This document shows positions 7,618 through 14,966 of a stretch of 31,456 nucleotides of DNA, one piece after another. Every line of letters begins with the position of its first letter. Within the stretch, counting starts at the first letter, position 1. Made by a program: the position numbers and the translations under genes. Source of the DNA: an uncultured Bacilli bacterium (GTDB lineage Bacteria; Bacillota_I; Bacilli_A; RF39; UBA660); contig CANQFF010000004.1 of the NCBI GenBank assembly GCA_947598345.1, forward strand, positions 1-31,456. The letters are read 5' to 3'. The notes under the pieces were generated by a model that made no database searches, was not told the DNA's origin, and was given only the letters and a program-made list of their open reading frames with translations.

Positions 7618-7622
7618 ATTAA

Positions 7623-8138
7623 CTATTTGTTAAAATTATATTCCTCTAGTATTTGATTATCCAAATTCCTTATACTTATTTTATTTTCATCTATTATGAC
7701 AAAACTATTTTCACCATTTCTTGATTTAGATATAGAACCCGGATTAATTAAATACCTGTTATTGATCTCTTTAAAACTAGATACATGTGAATGTCCAGTA
7801 AGTATTATATCAGCATCTCTTCCCAAAAGGTAATAATCGTCGTATAAATGACCGTGAGTTAATAAAATATTTTTATTATTTATAATTACATTACTTATAT
7901 ATGGCATATCAAACATTATTCCAACAATATTATTATCACAATTTCCCCTCACTGCAACTATATTATCAGCCATAAGGTTTAATCTATTAACAATGTCTTC
8001 CCTATTTATATCAAATCCATAATTAAATAAATCTCCTAATACAAGTAATTTATTACAGTATTCTTTTGTATATATTGAAAGAACCTTATTTAAATTATTA
8101 ATATCGTCATGTATATCAGAAATAACCATATATTTCAT
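7623..8138 (-). CDS. YfcE/MJ0936-type metallophosphoesterase
   Basis: The 171 residues contain all the calcineurin-like metal ligands in order: D8 and H10 in SDIHD, D36 in LGDLF, the GNCDN motif at 65-69, THGH at 94-97 and GHSH at 115-118, then NPGS at 132-135. Members of this small-protein branch hydrolyse phosphodiesters in vitro with manganese; the cellular substrate is generally unknown. The start codon overlaps the stop of the AlkD-like gene as ATGA, so the two are translationally coupled. Confidence 0.92.
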   Translation of the reverse strand: MKYMVISDIHDDINNLNKVLSIYTKEYCNKLLVLGDLFNYGFDINREDIVNRLNLMADNIVAVRGNCDNNIVGIMFDMPYISNVIINNKNILLTHGHLYDDYYLLGRDADIILTGHSHVSSFKEINNRYLINPGSISKSRNGENSFVIIDENKISIRNLDNQILEEYNFNK

Positions 8139-8821
8139 TTTCTCTTAAATCCTTTCAATAATTGTTTTTCGTATTTACTTACCCTATTCGATTCAATAAT
8201 TTTTTGAATTGTCTTATTATGCGTCCAAGCATCCAATTTGTTTTGCTTTATAAAATTTAATGTTTTTTCTTTAAATTTTATATAACAAATAGATAATAAC
8301 CAAGCAATTGACATCTTAACATAATATTCGTCCTTATAATTTTCACATAGTTTATATATTTCATCTATATAATCTTCTTGTATAAAATAATCTAATAATA
8401 ATACATAACCAAATCTATTTATCCAAGGATTGCAATCATATATGTATTTCTTTATTTCATTAAAACAAATTTGTTTTAAGTCACTTTTATTAAATATTTT
8501 TAAATTACTTGCAGTCATATCACACACTGCCCAATTATCTATATATGGTAAAAAATCATCTATATATTTTTTTAAATCATTAAAATCTACTTTTAAATAT
8601 CCAAGAACAAATCCATGAACCAAATTTTCTTCATAAAATTTATGAGTATTATTTTTAAAAAATTCTTCATAATCTCCTTTAGAGATTTCTTTTGCTATTT
8701 TTTTTAGCTCAGGCGTTCTAACACCGATTAACGAATTTGTATTTATGAGTTTTGAATGAAATTCTTTATATTTTAAATCTTGTAAATTATATAATCTTTC
8801 TATAAAAGTATCATAATCCAT
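8135..8821 (-). CDS. AlkD-like DNA alkylation repair protein
   Basis: The 228-residue all-helical protein matches the AlkD/AlkC HEAT-like repeat family. The diagnostic region NWAVCD has Trp and Asp four residues apart, as in AlkD of Bacillus cereus, where these residues contact the lesion. It is followed by NPWINRFGYVLLLDYFI and an AWLLS segment with the third conserved aromatic. AlkD glycosylases remove cationic alkyl adducts such as 7-methylguanine without flipping the base. Its ATG overlaps the deoB stop by one base (TAATG), so it is in one operon with deoB and the phosphoesterase. Confidence 0.88.
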   Translation of the reverse strand: MDYDTFIERLYNLQDLKYKEFHSKLINTNSLIGVRTPELKKIAKEISKGDYEEFFKNNTHKFYEENLVHGFVLGYLKVDFNDLKKYIDDFLPYIDNWAVCDMTASNLKIFNKSDLKQICFNEIKKYIYDCNPWINRFGYVLLLDYFIQEDYIDEIYKLCENYKDEYYVKMSIAWLLSICYIKFKEKTLNFIKQNKLDAWTHNKTIQKIIESNRVSKYEKQLLKGFKRK

Positions 8822-9987
8822 TATTTTAACTTCCCTAAAAAGCTTTTTCCTATTTCTGGCATATTGACACTAAAATTATCAGCAATAGTAGCTCCTATAT
8901 CTGTGAAACAATCTAATTCTTTTAAGTGTTTTGGATCTTTAAATTTTTTTGAATATACTAAAACTGGTATATTTTCTCTAGTATGATCAGTTCCTCTAAA
9001 TGAAGGATCATTACCGTGATCTGCAACAATCATAAGCAAGTCATCATCTTTTAGATTTTCTTTTATTTCAGGTAAATAATTATCAAACTCTTTTATTGCT
9101 TCAGCATATCCCTTAATATCTCTTCTATGTCCATATTTTGAATCAAAATCATTAAGATTTGCAAAACAAAGTCCTTCAAAATCTTTTTTTATAGTTTCTA
9201 ATATTTTATGAATACCATCCAAATTATCTTTAGTTTTATTGCTTTCAGTTATCCCGCAATTATTAAATATATCACTTATTTTTCCTATTGAAATAACAGA
9301 ATATCCATTATTTTTTAAATTATCTAAAACTGTATCTTTAGATGGATTCAATGCATAATCGTGTCTATTTGCAGTTCTAGTAAAATTTCCTTTTTTACCT
9401 ATATATGGTCTAGCTATTATTCTTCCTACTTTCCATTCATCCCTTAATGTTAATTCCCTTGCAATTTTACAAATATTGTATAGTTCTTCAAGTGGTATAA
9501 TTTTTTCATGAGCAGCTATTTGTAGTACCGAATCAGCAGATGTATATACAATTAAATTACCTGTTTTCATCTGTTCTTCGCCAAGTTCTTTTATTATTTC
9601 TGTACCACTCGCACTACAATTACCAATTACTTTTCTTCCTGTTCGTTTTTCTAATTCCTCAATTAATTCTTTTGGAAATCCATGTTCAGTAAATGTTTTA
9701 AACGGAATTAATGTCCTAATTCCCATCATTTCTAAGTGTCCTGTTAATGTATCTTTTCCATTAGCTTTTGGATGTGCTTTTGTATAATAAGAATCAGTTT
9801 TATCTATATTTTTATAATCTACTAAATTTAAAAAACCCATTTTTTCTAAATTAGGATAATCAATTGGATTATATTTTAAGATATGACCTAAAGTATTTGC
9901 CCCTACATCATTGAATTTTGAGGCATCTATTGCCTCACCTACTCCAAGTGAATCTAGCACTATTAAAAAAATTCTATTAAATCTCAT
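8821..9987 (-). CDS. deoB: Phosphopentomutase
   Basis: DeoB interconverts ribose-1-phosphate or deoxyribose-1-phosphate with the 5-phosphate, linking nucleoside salvage to the pentose phosphate pathway. The alkaline phosphatase-superfamily metal sites are visible: VLDSLGVGEA near the N-terminus with the metal-binding Asp, GANTLGHI, the phospho-accepting Thr in KDTLTGHLEM, and ADHGNDP followed by GTDHTREN near the C-terminus. I start at the ATG at 9987 (388 residues, the usual length), which has GGAAGGA upstream. The longer in-frame ATG at 10017 lacks a ribosome binding site and would begin inside the promoter. No other deo gene is adjacent; the partners are an AlkD-like protein and a phosphoesterase. 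Confidence 0.95.
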   Translation of the reverse strand: MRFNRIFLIVLDSLGVGEAIDASKFNDVGANTLGHILKYNPIDYPNLEKMGFLNLVDYKNIDKTDSYYTKAHPKANGKDTLTGHLEMMGIRTLIPFKTFTEHGFPKELIEELEKRTGRKVIGNCSASGTEIIKELGEEQMKTGNLIVYTSADSVLQIAAHEKIIPLEELYNICKIARELTLRDEWKVGRIIARPYIGKKGNFTRTANRHDYALNPSKDTVLDNLKNNGYSVISIGKISDIFNNCGITESNKTKDNLDGIHKILETIKKDFEGLCFANLNDFDSKYGHRRDIKGYAEAIKEFDNYLPEIKENLKDDDLLMIVADHGNDPSFRGTDHTRENIPVLVYSKKFKDPKHLKELDCFTDIGATIADNFSVNMPEIGKSFLGKLK

Positions 9988-10017
9988 ATATAACTCATCC
10001 TTCCTATTCTTATACAT

Positions 10018-10026
10018 ATTATATCA
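10018..10026 (-). promoter_or_regulatory. Extended -10 promoter of the deoB operon
   Basis: The minus strand reads TGATATAAT here, 30 bases before the deoB ATG at 9987. No strong -35 is visible. Its position rules against the longer deoB start at 10017, which would precede transcription. Confidence 0.55.
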
Positions 10027-10052
10027 AATTTTAACCATAAAATATAGATAAA

Positions 10053-10940
10053 TTATTCTCCATGTGGGTGAAAATTTTCATAATTTTTCTTTAATTCTTC
10101 ATCAGTTATATGCGTATAAATTTGTGTAGTTGATATATCAGAATGCCCCAATAATTCTTGTATAGTTCTCAAATCAGCACCGTGTTTTAACAGATGACTT
10201 GCGAATGAATGTCTAATTGTATGCGGTGATAATTCTTTATTTATTCCCTTTTCTTTAGCTATTTTTTTAATTATTTTAAAAAATCCTTGTCTTGTCATTT
10301 TATTTCCATGATTATTTAAAAATAAATATTCTTTTGAACTACCTTTAAGCATACTTCCTCTATATTCATAAATATATTTTTCTAAGTATTCCTTTGCATA
10401 ATCCCCAATTGGAATTATTCTTTCTTTATCTCCTTTTCCAATTGTTCTTATTAAGTCTTCATTTAAATCTATATCTTGAAGTTTTAAATTAACTAATTCA
10501 CTAACTCGAAGTCCAGTTGAATACATTAACTCTAGCATAGCTTTATTTCTATAACTAAAATTATCATTTAATTCTATATCTAATAAATTTAAAATATCTT
10601 CTTCACTAAGTATATTAGGTAAACTTCTTTTGGTTTTGGGAATAAAAAGCGAATCACTAGGATTAGTAATTATGTATTTTTCAATTATTAAAAACTTATA
10701 AAAACTTTTTAAACAAGATATGTTTCTGGATATAGATTTTTCATTTAAATTTTCACTGTTCAAATACTTAACATATTTTTTTAAATCTTCATTACTTATA
10801 TTATCTATTGTTTTATTTTTATTATACATTAAAAATTTTTCTAAATCTTGCTTATAAGAAAGTATGGTATTATTACTATACCCTTTATCAATTAATAAAT
10901 ATCTTAAAAATTCATCAACTAACTCATTTAAATTATTCAT
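10053..10940 (-). CDS. xerD: Tyrosine recombinase XerD
   Basis: The 295-residue protein has an N-terminal SAM-like core-binding domain (about 1-90) and a catalytic domain with all six active-site residues: R145 (STGLRVSEL), K172 (GKGDKER), H240 and R243 (HTIRHSF), H266 (LGHSD) and nucleophile Y275. XerC and XerD resolve chromosome dimers at dif with FtsK. The length and the HPHGE tail fit XerD better than XerC; phage integrases are usually longer and lie near attachment sites, which are absent here. Its ATG is three bases after the upstream zincin-like gene, with AAAGGA inside that gene's end, so the two are cotranslated. Confidence 0.93.
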   Translation of the reverse strand: MNNLNELVDEFLRYLLIDKGYSNNTILSYKQDLEKFLMYNKNKTIDNISNEDLKKYVKYLNSENLNEKSISRNISCLKSFYKFLIIEKYIITNPSDSLFIPKTKRSLPNILSEEDILNLLDIELNDNFSYRNKAMLELMYSTGLRVSELVNLKLQDIDLNEDLIRTIGKGDKERIIPIGDYAKEYLEKYIYEYRGSMLKGSSKEYLFLNNHGNKMTRQGFFKIIKKIAKEKGINKELSPHTIRHSFASHLLKHGADLRTIQELLGHSDISTTQIYTHITDEELKKNYENFHPHGE

Positions 10941-10943
10941 TTA

Positions 10944-11711
10944 TTAATCCTTTCTATTACTAAAATTACTAAGTAGCAAACTTATTGTTGACTCTAGTTC
11001 ATTTTTAACATTAATCGGTATATTTTTATTAGGATATTGTGATTTAATAAAGTTAATAAAAATTGTTATAACATTTGTAGTTGTATCTAAGCTATCAAAT
11101 TTAAGCTTTTTTATATCTTGTAAAAAATGTATTATATAATTATCTTTATATTGATTATTAAAATTATTATTTTTAACCCTTTCTATATGATCTTGATCCA
11201 TAAAATCTATCAGCATACCGAAATTATTATCTAAGCCTATTATATCTATATATTCTTTGTGTAAAGATGTAAATCCATCATAAAAATACATATTTACTAA
11301 TTTTTCTAATGGAATAATTGTACTCATAAGTAATATATTATTTAAATCATTTATATATATTTTCATGCACTTAGATATATCTTTAAAAACTTGCATTGTT
11401 AAAAATTCTGTCATACCTTCGTTTAATGAAGTTCCCGTAATTGAATCTGATAGTTTAAATCCAAAATGTTCTTCATCGAATGATGATACATGTAATAATT
11501 CATTAACTATTATATATCTATAATTTTCACTTTTAGATGCTTCTTTTGAAATCAATAATTCATTTTTTTGAAAATTATATGAGCAATCAACATTAATTGA
11601 CGCTAATCTTTTACTTTCTTCTTCAGTTGGATATCTTATAATAATTGTCTTTAAATTATTATATAAATTATTATAGCTTTGAGATATTTTTCTACTATAA
11701 GCATTACACAT
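10944..11711 (-). CDS. Degenerate zincin-like protein, paralogue of the one at 13083-14015
   Basis: The 255-residue frame contains NELLH at 70-74 where a metallopeptidase would have HExxH, so the first zinc-binding His is Asn. The catalytic-type Glu (E71) and second His (H74) remain, and LNEGMTEFLT at 96-105 supplies the downstream Glu (E98) of a gluzincin. The downstream helical region lines up with the intact paralogue (YDGFTSLHKE here, FNGELKDAVN there). There is no signal peptide or membrane helix. The ATG at 11711 has no ribosome binding site; a well-placed start lies out of frame upstream at 11782, so the true N-terminus is uncertain and the gene may be frameshifted. The stop lies three bases before xerD. 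Confidence 0.65.
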   Translation of the reverse strand: MCNAYSRKISQSYNNLYNNLKTIIIRYPTEEESKRLASINVDCSYNFQKNELLISKEASKSENYRYIIVNELLHVSSFDEEHFGFKLSDSITGTSLNEGMTEFLTMQVFKDISKCMKIYINDLNNILLMSTIIPLEKLVNMYFYDGFTSLHKEYIDIIGLDNNFGMLIDFMDQDHIERVKNNNFNNQYKDNYIIHFLQDIKKLKFDSLDTTTNVITIFINFIKSQYPNKNIPINVKNELESTISLLLSNFSNRKD

Positions 11712-11782
11712 TCTATAATCTTATTTTTTAAAATATGGTCTATATTTATATTATCATTGATTAAATTTATTATATTGTTCAT
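11651..11782 (-). CDS. Out-of-frame upstream segment, probable original N-terminus of the zincin-like gene
   Basis: The ATG at 11782 has a good ribosome binding site (GGTGGTAAC) and an extended -10 (TGTTATAAT, 11798-11806). Its frame runs 43 codons (MNNIINLIND, NINIDHILKN and on) and overlaps the zincin-like frame from 11711 to the TAA at 11651. Joining residues 1-24 to the zincin frame near 11711 would bring the gene closer to the length of its paralogue. The alternatives are an independent short leader peptide, a real mutation, or an assembly error. Confidence 0.4.
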   Translation of the reverse strand: MNNIINLINDNINIDHILKNKIIECVMLIVEKYLKAIIIYIII

Positions 11783-11797
11783 GTTACCACCATACTT

Positions 11798-11830
11798 ATT
11801 ATAACACTTTTTTTAATAATATGATAAAAT
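11798..11830. promoter_or_regulatory. Overlapping divergent promoters of the zincin-like gene and rarA
   Basis: On the plus strand TGATAAAAT (11822-11830) is the extended -10 of rarA, 16 bases before its ATG. On the minus strand TGTTATAAT (11798-11806) is the -10 for the frame at 11782. The distance makes each -10 fall where the opposite promoter's -35 would be, so both cannot be occupied at once. Confidence 0.5.
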
Positions 11831-11846
11831 ATTGTTAGGTGATATT

Positions 11847-13046
11847 ATGGAACCATTAGCAATTAAAATGAGACCTAAGAAACTAGAAGAAGTTATAGGA
11901 CAAAAGCATTTAATAGGAGAAAACAAGGTATTAACCAACCTAATTAAAAATAAAAAAATATTTTCTATGATACTTTATGGTAAACCTGGAATTGGAAAAA
12001 CAACTATCGCTACTGCTATTGCAGAAGAATTGAATTTAAAATATAGGATGTTAAATGCAGTTATAAATAATAAAAAAGATTTTGATGTAGTTGTAGAAGA
12101 AGCAAAAATGTACGGTGAACTAGTAGTAATAATGGATGAAATTCATAGATTAAATAAAGATAAGCAAGATTTATTATTACCTTATTTAGAAAGTGGTCTT
12201 ATTATTTTAATAGGAATGACAACATCTAATCCATATCATTCTATAAATCCTGCAATTCGTTCTAGATGTCAAATATTTGAATTAAAAGAGTTAACTAAAA
12301 GTGACATAAACGAAGCATTAAATAGAGCTATTAAAGTTTTAGATGATATAGTAATTGATGAAGAATGTATTGAGTATATTTCTAATATTTCCAGTGGTGA
12401 CTTAAGATATGCTTATAACCTATTAGAAATTGCATATTATTCTTCTGATAAAATTGTTACACTTGATGTTTTAAAAAGTATAAGTAATAAACCTAATTTA
12501 TTTCACGACAAAAACGAAGATGGTTACTACGATGTAATAAGCGCATTTCAAAAAAGTATAAGAGGATCCGATGTTGATGCCGCACTGCATTATCTTGCTA
12601 GATTAATTGAGGCTGGAGATTTAGAAATAATATTTAGAAGAATGAGTGTTATTGCTTATGAAGATATTGGACTTGCAAATCCAAGTATGTGTTTAAAAGT
12701 AGAAGCTTGTATTAACGCTTGTGAAAGACTTGGTCTTCCGGAAGCTAGAATTCCTCTTTCTAAAACTGTAATAGAAATGGCTTTATCTCCTAAATCCAAT
12801 AGTGCGATTATGGCTATAGATGAAGCATTAAATGATATAAGGAAAGGCAATACTGGTAATGTACCAAACCATATAAAAACTACTTCACCAGACTATAAAT
12901 ATGCTCATAATTTTAAAAATCATATTGTAAAACAGCAATATTTACCAGATAATTTAAAAAATAAAAGATATTATAACCCACAGGATAATAAAAATGAAAT
13001 TAATTTAAAAAATATTAATGATAAAATTAAAAAGATTTTAGAATAA
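11847..13046 (+). CDS. rarA: Replication-associated recombination protein A (AAA+ ATPase, RarA/MgsA)
   Basis: The 399-residue AAA+ protein has Walker A GKPGIGKTT (45-53), Walker B VIMDEIHR (93-100), a sensor region TTSNPYHSINPA, and an arginine finger region RSRCQIFEL. The C-terminal tetramerisation part contains SPKSNSAIMAIDEA and GNVPNHI, both typical of the family. RarA acts at stalled forks and is related to clamp loaders. I start at the ATG at 11847, where TAGGTGAT is correctly spaced; the in-frame TTG at 11832 lies within the promoter region. It stands alone on the plus strand between two zincin-like genes on the minus strand. Confidence 0.95.
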   Translation: MEPLAIKMRPKKLEEVIGQKHLIGENKVLTNLIKNKKIFSMILYGKPGIGKTTIATAIAEELNLKYRMLNAVINNKKDFDVVVEEAKMYGELVVIMDEIHRLNKDKQDLLLPYLESGLIILIGMTTSNPYHSINPAIRSRCQIFELKELTKSDINEALNRAIKVLDDIVIDEECIEYISNISSGDLRYAYNLLEIAYYSSDKIVTLDVLKSISNKPNLFHDKNEDGYYDVISAFQKSIRGSDVDAALHYLARLIEAGDLEIIFRRMSVIAYEDIGLANPSMCLKVEACINACERLGLPEARIPLSKTVIEMALSPKSNSAIMAIDEALNDIRKGNTGNVPNHIKTTSPDYKYAHNFKNHIVKQQYLPDNLKNKRYYNPQDNKNEINLKNINDKIKKILE

Positions 13047-13073
13047 AAGGAAAGAATTTTAATCTTTCCTTTT
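13045..13073 (+). terminator. Bidirectional terminator between rarA and the convergent zincin gene
   Basis: AAAAGGAAAGA (13045-13055) pairs perfectly with TCTTTCCTTTT (13063-13073) around a seven-base loop. The T-rich arm ends rarA transcripts; on the other strand the A-rich arm gives the T-run for the smc-holA-zincin transcript, whose last stop is at 13083. Confidence 0.8.
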
Positions 13074-13082
13074 ATATATAGT

Positions 13083-14015
13083 CTATTTATGTAAATATCT
13101 ACTATACCCTAGTTTAGTAAATTCTTTAGTTATATCATCATCCATAAAATTAAAATCAATATAAAAATCTCCATTTTTTACTCTAAGATATTTATTCCAA
13201 GAACCTTGTAAAATAAGATTAACTCTATCTTGAAAATTTGGAATATCATTTAATTTTTCTTTTAAGCTGTCAAACAATATACCAAAAATATTGTTTAAAG
13301 CGATTTGAAATTCTTTCCTTTTTTTAATTATTAAATCGTTGTTTTCAATATCATAAATTATATTCATATTTTGAATAAGTTTATCTATATTTTCTAAACT
13401 CGTATACTTTGATAAACTATTAACTGCATCTTTTAGTTCACCATTAAAAAACATAGTTTCTAAGTAATCTCTACCTAATATTAACTCTATATTTTTCATT
13501 ATTTCTACTTCAAATGGATATATGGAACCTCTATATTTCTTTAATTTATTAAAATATCTTTCTTCCAATAACTGAGTATAACCTTCTTCAAATACTGAAT
13601 ATTCAGGAGCATTTTCAACTGTAGAAGCTAAATGTAATAACTCATGATAAATAGCATATAATGAATCTATTTTAAATATATTTGTTGTACCAAAATATAC
13701 ATATCCATTAATTCCAAAATCAATTTCATCATTTAAATCTTTTATATCAAACATTGTTTTTTCAAAATTTTTTATAAATATTGTGGAATTAAAGTTTTTA
13801 CATTTACTCATAGTATTTAAAAACTTTTTAATACAATCAGTAAGTGATACAATATCATCAACTCTATTGGCATTTATAAAACTTGGAAAAAATTTTATAG
13901 TTGAATTTTTATATTTATCTGTTTTATCTATAATAAGTTTATTTTTAAATAACCTATAGCTTCCATTAATAAATACGAATTTTATTACTTTTAATGTGTT
14001 TAATAAATCATCCAT
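13083..14015 (-). CDS. Zincin-like putative metallopeptidase with intact HELLH
   Basis: Residues 124-128 read HELLH, and FEEGYTQLLEE at 142-152 follows after about 15 residues, giving E143 or E144 as the likely third zinc ligand. This is a gluzincin-like layout. There is no signal peptide, membrane helix or prodomain, so the protein should be cytoplasmic. The N-terminal 120 residues and C-terminal 150 residues are otherwise unfamiliar. AGGTGAA precedes the ATG. It is the last gene of the smc-unknown-holA run, eight bases after holA, and is a paralogue of the degenerate protein at 10944-11711. The substrate is unknown. SprT-type proteases act on DNA-protein crosslinks and have a different motif (HExxH with a nearby His), so that role is only a speculation from the neighbours. 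Confidence 0.6.
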   Translation of the reverse strand: MDDLLNTLKVIKFVFINGSYRLFKNKLIIDKTDKYKNSTIKFFPSFINANRVDDIVSLTDCIKKFLNTMSKCKNFNSTIFIKNFEKTMFDIKDLNDEIDFGINGYVYFGTTNIFKIDSLYAIYHELLHLASTVENAPEYSVFEEGYTQLLEERYFNKLKKYRGSIYPFEVEIMKNIELILGRDYLETMFFNGELKDAVNSLSKYTSLENIDKLIQNMNIIYDIENNDLIIKKRKEFQIALNNIFGILFDSLKEKLNDIPNFQDRVNLILQGSWNKYLRVKNGDFYIDFNFMDDDITKEFTKLGYSRYLHK

Positions 14016-14023
14016 AAATTCAC

Positions 14024-14962
14024 CTACAAACTAAGTATAAATAATTCAAGTGCGAGTTCTTTATCTTTTTCACCAGTTTTAATTCCAATATCTAAATCCG
14101 CTAAATCGTTTAAATATTTAAGTAATAGTTTTGGATTATATTTATAACCAGCTAATATCGCTAAATGAACAGGATATTTATGTACTTTTAATATTTCAGA
14201 AATAGCGTCTTCAGTATATCCTTTTTTTATCAATTGACTTGCCTGATACATTAATCTAAATTTACTTGCTAAAAGAGCAACTATTTTAATAGGTTCTTCA
14301 TTAATAGCTATTAATTGCTTATAAGTTTTAATTGCATTATTTTTATTTTTATTAATTATATCGTCGACAAACTTAAATATATCTATATTTATATTTTCAA
14401 CTGTTATAGCCTCTACATCTTCGACATTTATAGTTTTATCATCAATTTTATATAATTTTAATTTTTCTACTTCTTTATATATTAATTCTAAATTATTTCC
14501 AACTCTTTCTAGTAACAGATTAATAGCACTAGAACTAACCTTATAATCTTGAAACATATCACTAACGATTTTATTAATATTTTTAGCAGGATTAAATTCT
14601 TTTATACTACCATTTTCTTTTATTAATTTTACTATGTTTTTTACACTATCTATTTTTTCGTTATTATCTATAAAAATTATGGTAGTATTAATATTTGGTG
14701 TTTTTAAATATTTTTCTAATAAATCAAGATCATCAATTTTTTTAGTCATAACCCGATTAAATACATATGCATTATCTACAATTATTAACTTATTTGAAGA
14801 AAAAAGTGATACAGTTTGAGCATCTTCTAATATTTCCTTTATAGTATTTTCTTCTAAATTATATTTTGAAATATTAATATCCTCTATATTTTTACTATCT
14901 ATAATATTTTTTAATTCTTTATCTATTAAATATCTTTCTTCTCCATACAATAAGTAATTCAC
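14024..14962 (-). CDS. holA: DNA polymerase III delta subunit
   Basis: The 312-residue protein starts with the family's NYLLYGEERYLIDKEL, followed by a RecA-like domain with LFSSNKLIIVDNA and the helical lid and collar region near the end (EEPIKIVALLASKFRLMYQ, about residues 224-242). HolA opens the beta clamp within the clamp loader. As is usual for delta, no functional Walker A is present. The start is a GTG at 14962, with AGGATGTG upstream; the ATG inside that ribosome binding site is followed at once by TGA. The gene is eight bases ahead of the zincin gene and five bases after the unknown gene, so the three form one operon. Confidence 0.9.
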   Translation of the reverse strand: MNYLLYGEERYLIDKELKNIIDSKNIEDINISKYNLEENTIKEILEDAQTVSLFSSNKLIIVDNAYVFNRVMTKKIDDLDLLEKYLKTPNINTTIIFIDNNEKIDSVKNIVKLIKENGSIKEFNPAKNINKIVSDMFQDYKVSSSAINLLLERVGNNLELIYKEVEKLKLYKIDDKTINVEDVEAITVENINIDIFKFVDDIINKNKNNAIKTYKQLIAINEEPIKIVALLASKFRLMYQASQLIKKGYTEDAISEILKVHKYPVHLAILAGYKYNPKLLLKYLNDLADLDIGIKTGEKDKELALELFILSL

Positions 14963-14966
14963 TTTT

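Noticed and set aside
9988..10017. Longer in-frame start for deoB (MYKNRKDELY)
   Set aside because: No ribosome binding site, and the -10 box overlaps it; the family starts at the later Met.
10053..10940. The XerD gene read as a phage integrase marking an island
   Set aside because: Length, motif spacing and coupling to a housekeeping neighbour fit XerD, and there is no tRNA, att repeat or phage gene nearby.
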